Shown: in pieces, positions 46,476 to 54,700 of the stretch
Layout: the number at the start of each line of letters is the position of its first letter
Numbering within the stretch: position 1 is the first letter of the stretch
Assembly: GCA_963422275.1 (NCBI GenBank)
Contig: OY729418.1
Coordinates: 2,604,001 to 2,668,000 of the forward strand
Direction of reading: 5' to 3'
Source: G963422275 sp963422275
GTDB taxonomy: Bacteria; Pseudomonadota; Alphaproteobacteria; Rhodobacterales; Rhodobacteraceae
DNA length: 64,000 bases
Translations under genes and position numbers: made by a program
Notes under the pieces: generated by a model
Told to the model about the DNA's origin: nothing
What the model saw: the letters and a program-made list of their open reading frames with translations, nothing else
Databases searched by the model: none

Positions 46476-49400
46476 CGGTCGGTCCTCGACAGGCAGAGAC
46501 TCAAGGCATGCGGCAAGGCGGTATCGAAGTAAATCGGATCGACAAACCGAAGATTGATCAGAATCAGTTTTTCTTCCACATCGGGCGGCGGTCGAAGCTC
46601 TGCTGCCATCTCGGCAGCGACGAGAGGCGCATCGACCATGGATTGCAAGTAGGGGTTGAAGGATGGGAACCCTGCCGGGCGGTCATACGGTTCGAGGCCG
46701 CGCACGCCCTGGGGTAGCCGGTCGAAGCGTTTCGCGGCTTCCTGGGTGGCCTCCGCCAAGCTGTCCGCAGGAGCAGGAACGAGGCACGGCTTCAGGTTTT
46801 CCTGAAGGTCAGGGTCGTACATGACCTTGTTGAGCAGCGCGGAATCGACCAGAGATCGACACAAATGACCCGCCAACTCTGGCCGTAGCGTCAGAATATC
46901 CCCGATCCGTCGGGCAAGCGCCCCGCTTGCCTCGGCGTCAGCTTCAGCGCTGTCGAAATACGGTGCGAGCTTCTGCACTTGTCGTGCGTACTCGGCCGTG
47001 ACCGCTTCGGCAAAGTCCGAAACCGCCAGAATCGGCCAGAAAATCGGAGATGCTGACTCCAAGGCAAGGACTTCGGGAAGCTCTTTGCGGGGGACACGAA
47101 AGGCCAGTGAAATGGCAGAGACCGGCGCCTTGGCGAGCGCCTGAACCTGATCCAGCGCGCCGGCGTCGCCGTCTTGTCGAGCAGTCGAGACAAGACGCCA
47201 TGATCGATCCCACTCAAGATCATCGGGGGCGGCAGCAAGCTGCCGCCATTGCTCGGCGTAGGCTTCAATCCGGTCTTCTCGGGAGGTTTTGGTCCCCATA
47301 CGCGGGCTCCACACTACCGCACGCTGAACCCGCCCCTCGAGGCTGGACTGGACCAGCCAAGGCCCTCCCGGCTCTCCGAGATATTCTCCTAGATCGACCG
47401 AAGCCCCGGTCTCGATTGGTCCGGCCCGATCTGCGCTGCTCAGACTTACCGCATGGAGGATTGCCCGGCGCGCCCTGTTCAGTTGGGAAGCCAGAGCAGT
47501 TTCGGGCACAACCGGCGCATCTCGTTCGATCCCCATGCGCAAGGTCCGACCCTCCACGATTGCCAGATCGTGATAGCGACGAATCTCCAGCCTGGGACTT
47601 TCCCGTCCGGAAACGACGAGACTCAAGTCGACTTGGGTATCCGGTCCGCCTTGCGCCAGCATCGCTTGGATCAACGGCACATTGCTCGCAAGTGACACCT
47701 CGCCCGCCAACGGCAGGGAAATCCGACGATATCCTTTGAGATGCAGCTCAAGATCGCTGGGCATTCCTTCCGGTGCCAAGGCGCGCCAACCCTGCAGCGC
47801 TTCAACCGAAACCGGTCGATTCTGATCGAGCCGGATGCCTTTCGGATCGAGAAGCATGCCGCTTCGCGCTGGCCAGGCGGCCTGAAGTTCCAAGGCGCGC
47901 CCTGTTGCTGGCTCGGACAGCCTCAGCCGGACAAGACCCGGCCTCTCTCCGGGCGTCTCGAGCGTCAATCGCGCCGTTCCGTCTCCCTGCTCACCTATTG
48001 CTTCATGCTCACCCGCGCTGAGCTTGAGGCTCCAGCTCGATTTCAGACCCTGCGCCGTGAATGCAAGCCGCCCCGCCGCTTCTTCGCGCAGGTCCAGATG
48101 CATTGAAGCAGGAAAGCGAATGAGGCGGGTTCGCGCCAGCGTTTCGTCTTCCTGCATCCATTCGACGACCTCCGCTCCGAGGGCCCGCCCTTCGATGCGT
48201 CTGAGCTCCGGTTCCGGAATTTGTCTGGAAATGCCAGCACCTATCTGCCCGTGAATGGCCATGTCTCCGCAGTACGCCGGAATATGTCCGTCCACGCGCC
48301 AGCCGGAGAGAGTCTTGCCGAACGCAAAGAGCCGGGCCTCGGGCGCATCGTTCTCCGCCTTCGTCTCGATCCGATAGCGCCTGTTCCCAACCAGGAGCAC
48401 GCCCTTCCCCGAGACCCGCCAGACAAACCCATGCGGCGCAGATTCAATCTCATCGAGCGCCAAGCCCGCATCGGTCTCCGGCTCCACATCGTCGGAAGCG
48501 AGAAGCCACAGGCAGGACTCCCGCGTGCGCCCCGCACCCGTGAGTGGCACTAAACGGTCAGTCTCTACCCCATCGCTCACACCGGCTGCTCGCCAAAAAC
48601 TGGGCGTTTCCCTCGGATCCGGGATACCAGCGTCAATGACTGCCTCTCCTTTCAGTCGACCGTCGGCGTAGGCCGAAAGGGCAAAGGGGCTCTCGACCGG
48701 GTACGGAACCGCTACCCTTGCGACTTGTCCCAAGCGGCGAAGGCGCCAACCGTCGCCATCCCGCGCACCACTGTAACTTACCCCTTCGGCAAATCCCGCA
48801 CCCGCGGGCAGCAGACGGAGCCTCAGGTCTTTGGCATCGGGGAAATGCCGCACCGGCAGCCACCCATCGTCACGGAAGATCAAATAGTCGTGCCAGCGCC
48901 CCGTTTCGCCACGTCGTAGTTCCCGTCCGCATAGCGGCCCGGCAGCGACGGGACGAGCATCGCGTTCGGCTCGAAGGGCGGGATGTATCAGACTTTCCGC
49001 TATTTCCGACGTCATGCGCAACGGGATGGTCGACACCCAATCCGGCCGGTGTTTGTTCAACCATTGCTCGGTTGCCGCCTCCGGTAGATCGTCCGGTAAC
49101 ATCGCGCGCAGCTTGGCGAGAGACAGAGCAAGCCCGGCCAAGAGGCGTGTGATATCCGTGCTTCGAAACGTTTGCGGGAGTCGCGATGTCCAACGTGAGG
49201 CTATCTGCTCTGCCCATGGCTCGGCAGTGGAGCCGCCTTCGGCCTCGATTTCAGCCAACAGACCCATAACCACATTGCGGTAGAGTCCCGGTTCCTTCAG
49301 AAGCACTTCTGGGATTCCGCCTTCGGCCATAAGGCTGTAAAGAAACATGTGAATGCCAGCGTCGGATACTTTGATCCCTCGACCCCACCACGACAGACCT

Positions 49401-49720
49401 CTTTCGGCGAGACCCCGACCAAGATGCTGTTCATCAGACGGCAGATCCAATGGGTCGAAAACAAAGGCCCAACTCAATTGCCCACCGGGAAATCTCGCCC
49501 GTATATGTTCGGCAGCCCATAACACGAACGCCGGGGCGACGAGTTCCATGGCTCTGCCAGATCCGACGTGCAGCCGCAGCGTTTCCTCAAGTTCTGAGAA
49601 AGTTTCTGCGGATAGCAGATAGCGGTATAGAGGACGGCCATCGGAAGATGTTGGCGAGACGCCCGAAACGATTCGAGCAATAGTACCAGTAACAGCCGGT
49701 TTCATCGAAGATTCAGTCAT
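46472..49720 (-). CDS. druH: DruH-like protein (STY4851/ECs_5259 family), Druantia type III
   Basis: 1082 aa with no recognisable catalytic motif. The N-terminal part (YRYLLSAETFSELEETLR, LVAPAFVLWAAEHIRARF, WAFVFDPLDLP, LAERGLSWWGRGI) is what I know from the STY4851/ECs_5259 family encoded beside giant DUF1998 helicases, now grouped as DruH. Middle beta-rich repeats of unknown role; C-terminus FVDPIYFDTALPHALSLCLS. ATG 49720; four-base overlap with druE implies an obligate pair. Intact, no stops or shifts. Confidence 0.78.
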   Translation of the reverse strand: MTESSMKPAVTGTIARIVSGVSPTSSDGRPLYRYLLSAETFSELEETLRLHVGSGRAMELVAPAFVLWAAEHIRARFPGGQLSWAFVFDPLDLPSDEQHLGRGLAERGLSWWGRGIKVSDAGIHMFLYSLMAEGGIPEVLLKEPGLYRNVVMGLLAEIEAEGGSTAEPWAEQIASRWTSRLPQTFRSTDITRLLAGLALSLAKLRAMLPDDLPEAATEQWLNKHRPDWVSTIPLRMTSEIAESLIHPALRAERDARPVAAGPLCGRELRRGETGRWHDYLIFRDDGWLPVRHFPDAKDLRLRLLPAGAGFAEGVSYSGARDGDGWRLRRLGQVARVAVPYPVESPFALSAYADGRLKGEAVIDAGIPDPRETPSFWRAAGVSDGVETDRLVPLTGAGRTRESCLWLLASDDVEPETDAGLALDEIESAPHGFVWRVSGKGVLLVGNRRYRIETKAENDAPEARLFAFGKTLSGWRVDGHIPAYCGDMAIHGQIGAGISRQIPEPELRRIEGRALGAEVVEWMQEDETLARTRLIRFPASMHLDLREEAAGRLAFTAQGLKSSWSLKLSAGEHEAIGEQGDGTARLTLETPGERPGLVRLRLSEPATGRALELQAAWPARSGMLLDPKGIRLDQNRPVSVEALQGWRALAPEGMPSDLELHLKGYRRISLPLAGEVSLASNVPLIQAMLAQGGPDTQVDLSLVVSGRESPRLEIRRYHDLAIVEGRTLRMGIERDAPVVPETALASQLNRARRAILHAVSLSSADRAGPIETGASVDLGEYLGEPGGPWLVQSSLEGRVQRAVVWSPRMGTKTSREDRIEAYAEQWRQLAAAPDDLEWDRSWRLVSTARQDGDAGALDQVQALAKAPVSAISLAFRVPRKELPEVLALESASPIFWPILAVSDFAEAVTAEYARQVQKLAPYFDSAEADAEASGALARRIGDILTLRPELAGHLCRSLVDSALLNKVMYDPDLQENLKPCLVPAPADSLAEATQEAAKRFDRLPQGVRGLEPYDRPAGFPSFNPYLQSMVDAPLVAAEMAAELRPPPDVEEKLILINLRFVDPIYFDTALPHALSLCLSRTDR

Positions 49721-49775
49721 CGTTCACACAAGATGGTTTTCGAGGGGAATTATGTACTTGACCGACGGGAAGCGA

Positions 49776-49889
49776 TCAATCACCATGCGCTGGTGTCTCG
49801 TCGTCGTGCTTCGGTTCATCGGGCGTCGCGCCCTCGTAGCGGGGGTTGAGGATTTCCGGCTCCGGCGGCCGCTTTTGCGTGTCAGTCAT
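49776..49889 (-). CDS. 37-aa Pro/Asp/Glu-rich peptide preceding druH
   Basis: ATG 49889 has a good site (ccggag, 9 nt upstream). The peptide is hydrophilic and acidic: MTDTQKRPPEPEILNPRYEG then ATPDEPKHDDETPAHGD. It lies 55 bp before druH on the same strand. The NPRYEGATP stretch looks conserved-peptide-like rather than random, and third positions are GC-rich. Could be a leader peptide or a small accessory factor; no function known. Confidence 0.5.
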   Translation of the reverse strand: MTDTQKRPPEPEILNPRYEGATPDEPKHDDETPAHGD

Positions 49890-49938
49890 CTTTTATCTCC
49901 GGTTGGAAGGGGGCGAGGCTCGCTTCGATTACTCCTTT

Positions 49939-50775
49939 CCTGCTTATCCCTGAGATTCATCCAGCGATGATATCTCGGTAGGGGATGGGCTGGGTACGGG
50001 CGGCGCTATGGACGAAGCGGGGGATCATGATCTGAAGCTGGAAGCGCCGGTTGTATCGCCATGCGAAGCTTGCGAGGTATCGTTCGGCGTGATCGGGACC
50101 GAGCTTTCGATAGGTGGCGGTGATCGCAGACTTGATATTGCCCAGCGTGGTGTTGACCCATTTGAACGGCTCCACGCGGGCTGCCTGGCGGCCCGATCCG
50201 GTGCGGATCGCGCGATGGCTGTCGGCGATCCCATCGAGCGCGTTCCAGCAGTGCAGCCCGTCGGTGAGGACCTCGGACCCGGGCGCCAGCCAGCGTTTCG
50301 CGCTTGCGGAAGCCATTGACCGGGGCCAGCTTGAGCTTTCGCCCCTCGGGGCCGGTCGACACCGCCGCCACGAAGGGCGTGCGGCCCAGCTCGACCGACG
50401 AGATGCCGTTCTTCGCCGTCACGATCAGATGGATGGCCGCGAACCAGGTTGTCAGCGGCAGCTTGGTCGCATGGAAGATCGTGCCCGCCGTCACCGAGGT
50501 CTGCGTCTTGCAGCGGTTGCACTGGTACAACTGACGGCGAGCCGGAACGCAGTAGCCGCGATGGCCGCAGGCCGGACAGACGAAGCCCTCGGGCCAGCGC
50601 AACCGGAGCAGTGCAGCGCGGCACTGCTCCTCCTCGCCAAAGGCCTCGCGAAACGCAGCGTCGCTCACAGCCCGCGCAACCGGGATGCCAGTTTGAAGCT
50701 CATTCCGTGACCTCCACCAGAGAAAACATTACAAGAATGTATCTCCTCAAAGGTGGAAATTAAAGGATAAGCAGG
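49939..50775 (-). mobile_element. Degraded IS1595-family element
   Basis: Short inverted ends cctgcttatcc (49939-49949) and ggataagcagg (50765-50775) enclose a broken transposase. It separates the Druantia-like operon from the ubiquitin-like operon. Confidence 0.7.
49957..50668 (-). pseudogene. IS1595-family transposase, deleted and frameshifted
   Basis: The N-terminus is intact: CPACGHRGYCVPARRQLYQC zinc ribbon, KTQTSVTAGTIFHATKLPL, then ISSVELGR. A deletion then removes the first catalytic Asp segment, joining to TPFVAAVSTG. A frameshift near 50310 follows, with the end in frame 49957-50316 (VLTDGLHCWNAL, VNTTLGNIKSAI, ERYLASFAWRYNRRF). Different subgroup from the intact IS1595 at 57.4 kb. 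Confidence 0.82.
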
Positions 50776-50780
50776 TTGAT

Positions 50781-51218
50781 CTATGACCGCCAAAAATTGG
50801 AAAGCCACCTCCACAGCTTCTTGACCGCTTCCTTTCGGACGGCTTTCTCAGTCTGCTGGAAAGCGGTCTCGCTCTCCCTGTAGTACCTTTCCTTCAGCCT
50901 GAGATCCTGCGCGCGGCCAGCAGCGATTCTGCTACTAGACCATGGCCTCGCCCACCTCACCGTGCTCTTGCTTATCCAGTAGTGCGATCGGCACCCGAAG
51001 CTCCAGTTGCCCATCGACGGGTTCAACGAAATCGACACGCCATCGTAGATGAGTGTCCAGTCGGTGGGAGTCAGTGGTGTCACGACCTCCCGTCCGCAGC
51101 CGCAGCAGCACTTGTGCACCACGGTCGCGTAGTCCACGGACACATAGAGCGTCCGCTCCTTGAGATCGTTTGGAATAGCCTTGACGAATTCGTGCGCGAG
51201 AACCATCGGCTCCTTCAT
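50781..51218 (-). CDS. DUF6527 family zinc-ribbon protein of a ubiquitin-like operon
   Basis: 145 aa. The core VHKCCCGCGREVVTPLTP (about 33-50) and NWSFGCRSHYWI (about 70-81) supply a probable Cys/His zinc site, the hallmark I associate with DUF6527. The C-terminal third is basic and helical with a Trp-rich end. It starts in a 4-base overlap with the E1 gene stop (51215-51218), so it is coupled to it. In comparative studies of bacterial ubiquitin-like systems, small zinc-binding proteins accompany polyubiquitin/E1 operons; the biochemical role is unknown. DUF number from memory. Confidence 0.75.
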   Translation of the reverse strand: MKEPMVLAHEFVKAIPNDLKERTLYVSVDYATVVHKCCCGCGREVVTPLTPTDWTLIYDGVSISLNPSMGNWSFGCRSHYWISKSTVRWARPWSSSRIAAGRAQDLRLKERYYRESETAFQQTEKAVRKEAVKKLWRWLSNFWRS

Positions 51219-52396
51219 GCGTGGTCTTCATTGACGATCGAGTTGCCATCCAACGTGTACGCGCTGAAATGCTCGTTCTCCAGGTCCCGGTAGAACCCGA
51301 ACAGTTTCTTCCATTTGATCACGGCCAAAGCGGCGTTCAGCGCGTTCAACTCGGCAATCTGAATGTTCTGGGAATACACACCGTCCGCGCCGCCACCGGA
51401 CAGCCCGATTCGTTTCTTGCCCCGCACATGGTCGCGTTTGTCGGGAGCGCTCGCCGTTACCCGCACGACACCCTGGAGCTGGTCATCGACGAGTTCGATC
51501 CCCATCCCTACGTCGATGAACGGGATATCGAGTTCCTCCAGCTTCTTGATGACGGGCCGTTTCGCCTCGCCGCGGTCCACGCATATGAACGCGAAGTCCA
51601 TCTCTTCAAGAGCGTCCATGTTGCCCTCACCAAGATCGACATCGTGCTCCACGATTCCGTGTCGCATGACGCTATAGCGGCCGGCATGATGGCGAACCTT
51701 TCGTGGAATCGCCTTGAGCTCTTCCTTGGACGGCGCACCCGGAGAGCGGAACGCGTTGTGCTGGAGAAAGTCGTCCCCGTCGAAGACATGGATTTCTCGC
51801 ACGGGGGTCTTGGCCACGAAATCAAGTATGTACGATCCCGTCCCGCCCAAGCCGACGATCGCAACCCGGCCCAGGTCGAGCTTGCTCGACAACGCCGCGA
51901 TACCCGCCCGGCTTGAAGCGGTGTCGAGGTACTTGAACACTGTGCCAGGATCGTCCGGCTCTATCACTCGGCGGGGCCGCGCCGTCGCGCTTGGATCGAT
52001 GGCTTCCGCAGGACTCGCGATGATGGCGACATAGGTCGTCATCTTGTGGTGATAGTCCCGGTACCCATCGGCAGGCTTGCTCGAGAATGAGTGGTCAATC
52101 GCCAGACCGTCGGAGATCTCCTGTCGATCACTCCCGTGTTTGATCTTCGCGAGTTCACACCCGTTCCGATCACAGGGGTGCTCGCCCGCGAACATGGCTA
52201 CGTGGGTACTCGGCCGGGTTGTAACGTCTCCCGCCAGATCCAGCGTCGATACCAGGACGCCCAACTTCACCTGCCCCCTGGAATTGACGTAAGGGACGTC
52301 GCGGATGGCAAGGTGACCCGACACGAGGCCGACGTCGTACCCGTCATCCACCAGCGCCTTGAGGTCGGGGCTACGACTTATCGGTGACCGTGACAT
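51215..52396 (-). CDS. ThiF/E1-like adenylyltransferase with N-terminal accessory (DUF6791-like) domain
   Basis: 393 aa. Residues about 1-140 form an extra domain with CELAKIKHGSDRQEISDG and HSFSSKPADGYRDYHHKM (in parts), typical of E1s in Multi-ubiquitin operons (DUF6791 from memory, possibly E2-like). Residues about 165-390 are the Rossmann E1 domain: VAIVGLGGTGSYILDFVAK nucleotide loop, HVFDGDDFLQHNAFRSPG with the acidic and Arg residues that bind ATP, and FAFICVD with a Cys that could be the thioester site. Predicted to adenylate the Ubl C-terminus. The first 26 bases overlap the Ubl gene; the downstream gene overlaps by 4. Confidence 0.85.
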   Translation of the reverse strand: MSRSPISRSPDLKALVDDGYDVGLVSGHLAIRDVPYVNSRGQVKLGVLVSTLDLAGDVTTRPSTHVAMFAGEHPCDRNGCELAKIKHGSDRQEISDGLAIDHSFSSKPADGYRDYHHKMTTYVAIIASPAEAIDPSATARPRRVIEPDDPGTVFKYLDTASSRAGIAALSSKLDLGRVAIVGLGGTGSYILDFVAKTPVREIHVFDGDDFLQHNAFRSPGAPSKEELKAIPRKVRHHAGRYSVMRHGIVEHDVDLGEGNMDALEEMDFAFICVDRGEAKRPVIKKLEELDIPFIDVGMGIELVDDQLQGVVRVTASAPDKRDHVRGKKRIGLSGGGADGVYSQNIQIAELNALNAALAVIKWKKLFGFYRDLENEHFSAYTLDGNSIVNEDHA

Positions 52397-52670
52397 TGAA
52401 GATCGTTCCCTCCCGGACCTTCACCGATTCGTCCTCGATCAGCGTGCCCTCTGGCTTGCGACCGGCGGCACGCCTGTAAGTGATCGTGAAGCAGATGAAC
52501 TCGCCGGCGGGTGGATCGTCGAACGCCAGAGCGACGAGTTGACGGAACGTCAGCTCTTCATCTCTGATTGCCTTTTCCCGGCCATTGACGACGACTGAAA
52601 TCTCCTTCTCATCGTGGTGCCTTCCATCCCTTTCGCCGTGTTCGGGCTTGTGCTCTTGATGGTGCTTCAT
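52371..52670 (-). CDS. Multi-ubiquitin-domain protein, single Ubl copy
   Basis: 99 aa from ATG 52670 (aggag about 12 nt upstream). A His/Glu/Lys-rich N-terminal tail (1-25) precedes one beta-grasp domain: EISVVVNGREKAI, LTFRQLVALAF, CFTITYRRAAGRKPEGTL, VKVREGTIFNVTVTDKS. This matches the Multi-ubiquitin domain (pfam14452), usually present in tandem; here only one copy. The C-terminus is DKS, without the terminal Gly-Gly that a conjugated Ubl would need. Same operon as E1 and DUF6527. Confidence 0.85.
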   Translation of the reverse strand: MKHHQEHKPEHGERDGRHHDEKEISVVVNGREKAIRDEELTFRQLVALAFDDPPAGEFICFTITYRRAAGRKPEGTLIEDESVKVREGTIFNVTVTDKS

Positions 52671-52686
52671 TCGATAGACTCCTTTC

Positions 52687-52920
52687 TCAGCCCTTGGGCG
52701 GATACGGGTCGCCACCATGGCTGTCGCTGCCGGCGATCCGTCCGTCCCTGTTGTGAATGTGAAGCTCGGTTCCCTGGTTGCGGCTGACCGCGCGGGCGCT
52801 GTCGATGGCCGCCTGCTTCGTTGCGTGGTGTCTGCTGGCGCGGCTCGCGCCGCCGCGTTTGACGTCCCAGCCCCCGTCAGGGTTCGGAACGACATGGTGG
52901 GTCTCGGGTCCCTTGCCCAT
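52687..52920 (-). CDS. DUF2188 family small protein
   Basis: 77 aa from ATG 52920 (gagattg upstream; the longer frame to 53025 overlaps the divergent promoter region). HHVVPNPDGGWDVKRGGASR, ATKQAAIDSARAVSRNQG, ELHIHNRDGRI and HGGDPYPPKG are DUF2188 features: a small alpha/beta fold, function unknown. First gene of the minus-strand Ubl operon, 16 bp before the Ubl. Its C-terminus ends in Gly, which is worth noting since the Ubl lacks one. Confidence 0.8.
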   Translation of the reverse strand: MGKGPETHHVVPNPDGGWDVKRGGASRASRHHATKQAAIDSARAVSRNQGTELHIHNRDGRIAGSDSHGGDPYPPKG

Positions 52921-53046
52921 GGCCAATCTCCTTGTCATCACGTGTGGCGTATTGTACAGTCTGATGGATTCGTCACGATCTCGGCCAACAAAATGGCCGC
53001 TGCGCGGCTGTGACGAAAGCGTCATAGAGAAATATACGACTTCGAG

Positions 53047-53409
53047 ATGAGCGAGTCAAGTGCGCCAACAGAACTTTTTCCGCGGAGGTTGCGAAGCGCG
53101 CGAACGGCACGCAATCTGAGCCAGAGCGACCTGGCCCGGAGGGCCGGTCTGCAGGCATCCGCCGTCTCCCATTTTGAAACGGGCACTCGGAAGCCTTCTT
53201 TCGACAACCTAAGGCACTTGGCCGACGCTCTCCGGGTGACAACCGACTACCTGCTCGGCCGCTCCGATCTGATGGACGCCTCAGCCGCCACCGTCGACAA
53301 GCTTCACCGGCACTACGCCGGCCTCTCGGCCGAGTATCAGGAGATGACGGACGCCTTCGTCCAGATGTTGGCCCAGAAAGCCAAGGAGAAGGCGAGAGAG
53401 GACAAGTAG
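53047..53409 (+). CDS. XRE-family HTH transcriptional regulator
   Basis: 120 aa. HTH at about 12-65 (LRSARTARNLSQSDLARRAG, ASAVSHFETGTRKPSFDNL), then a helical C-terminal dimerisation tail. The 126-bp gap to the divergent DUF2188/Ubl operon should contain the operators for both directions. The stop TAG directly precedes the ImmA GTG start. Likely represses itself and perhaps the Ubl operon. Confidence 0.88.
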   Translation: MSESSAPTELFPRRLRSARTARNLSQSDLARRAGLQASAVSHFETGTRKPSFDNLRHLADALRVTTDYLLGRSDLMDASAATVDKLHRHYAGLSAEYQEMTDAFVQMLAQKAKEKAREDK

Positions 53410-54285
53410 GTGGCGCGGCAACGTGATCAATTCTTCAAGGTGCGTCAGGAGGCGGAACAACTCCTCCGGGAGATCCAGGTCGAGGCCCTGCCGATCGATC
53501 CGTTTGCGATCGCGCGTCAACTCGACATCGACCTGAAGCCGCTCCCCGCATCCGCTGGCGGGTCCTCAGGCATGCTGCTCCACGTAAGTGGCGTATTCGG
53601 CATCGGATATCCGACTCACATCAACAACCAGGGCTTCAGGAGATTCTCCGTGGCCCATGAGATTGGGCACTACCGGTTGCCCGGACACATCGATGCCGTT
53701 CTGGATGCTTGGGGCCAGCATTTCTCCAAAGCCGGTTTTCGCAGCACCGATCGCTACGAGCAGGAGGCGGACCACTTCGCCTCGGCATTGCTCATGCCTG
53801 CCAGGCTTTTCACTGCCGCTGCAGGTCGCGCCGGCGATGGTCTCCAAGCGATCAAGGCGCTCCAAGCGACATGCGAAACGTCTCTTGAGGCCACGGCCAT
53901 CCGGTACGCACAAACCAGCCGCGATCCGGTGGCCATCATCCGCAGCGGCAACGGCACCATCGATTATGCCGTCATGTCGAACCCTCTGATGGACTTTCGG
54001 GGTCTCGACTGGATCCGCAAAGGTACGTCCTTGCCATCACCTAGCGTGACTGCGGAATTCAATGCTGGCGCAGAGAACATTGCCCGAGGTCGCCGCGCCC
54101 AGGGGCGAGGTTGCCTTCAGGACTGGTTTAACGGAGATCATCGTCAAGAGATTGTGGAGGAGGTCGTCGGGCTGGGTGGCTACGGCAAGGCCCTTACTGT
54201 GCTTACCGGGATGGAACCCCCGGACGAACTCGAGGAGGAAGAAGGCGACTTGGAGGAGTCGTGGGCGGTGCGCTTCCGTCGATGA
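53410..54285 (+). CDS. ImmA/IrrE family metallo-endopeptidase
   Basis: 291 aa from GTG. Zinc-protease motif SVAHEIGHYRLPGH (about 77-90, HExxH) and a downstream EQEADHFASALLMP with the third ligand Glu. Pairs of XRE repressor and ImmA protease form switches in mobile elements, where the protease cleaves the repressor on signal (ImmR-ImmA of ICEBs1, DdrO-IrrE). The C-terminal about 110 residues are an extra domain. Last gene before the island's right boundary. Confidence 0.9.
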   Translation: MARQRDQFFKVRQEAEQLLREIQVEALPIDPFAIARQLDIDLKPLPASAGGSSGMLLHVSGVFGIGYPTHINNQGFRRFSVAHEIGHYRLPGHIDAVLDAWGQHFSKAGFRSTDRYEQEADHFASALLMPARLFTAAAGRAGDGLQAIKALQATCETSLEATAIRYAQTSRDPVAIIRSGNGTIDYAVMSNPLMDFRGLDWIRKGTSLPSPSVTAEFNAGAENIARGRRAQGRGCLQDWFNGDHRQEIVEEVVGLGGYGKALTVLTGMEPPDELEEEEGDLEESWAVRFRR

Positions 54286-54483
54286 TTCGGCCCTCTCAGG
54301 CCGCCACCCGATTTCCCTCTTTCCTTCGGAGCTTCGGAGGATAGGCGGTTTCCGTCGACAGCGCAACGCCGACGTACGCGGACACTAAACCAAATCCGCT
54401 TCCGAGAAGCTTACGGAAAAAAAGGGGCTTGAGTAATAAGTGTTATAAAACAATAGATTATGAACTAGGAACAAAAGAAAATA

Positions 54484-54700
54484 CGTTTGTGTCCAGCATA
54501 GGCTGTGGCGAAACATCTGAACACGCTCACAACCGACGAATGGGCTGGACAAGGCGGCGTGCAACTCGCAGGGCGCAAATAAGGCAGAACTCTTTCCGAT
54601 AGCCAAGACCCTGTGATTTTGCAATCGGCAGACAAGACCTTTTGGCCGTGAATTCCATAAGCGGACAGCAGCAGATTAGCGAGTTCTTCCTGCATTGCAA
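54484..54700 (+). pseudogene. Right part of the decayed SDR copy, with candidate right att repeat
   Basis: Begins with the 13-bp repeat cgtttgtgtccag (54484-54496), continues cataggctgtggcg (gene: cattggctgtggcg). It then deletes about 220 bp and resumes with ctgaacacgctcacaaccgacgaatgg (gene: ctggatgcactcgcgaccgacaaatgg, compared in blocks), ending in frame AGRK-stop at 54582. Similarity to the DNA downstream of the intact gene continues weakly to about 54650. Confidence 0.8.

Larger units (their letters stand above)
34163..54496. mobile_element. Probable 20.3-kb genomic island inserted in a decayed SDR gene
   Basis: Both ends carry the same 13-bp sequence and each abuts one half of the same decayed gene. 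A tyrosine recombinase remnant lies just inside the left end. Content is accessory throughout: IS110, IS5, IS30 and IS1595 copies, a second integrase remnant, a Druantia-like pair, a ubiquitin-like operon and an XRE/ImmA pair. Base composition rises in GC just inside the left end. Boundary evidence is sequence-based; excision is unlikely now because both integrases are broken. Confidence 0.65.
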
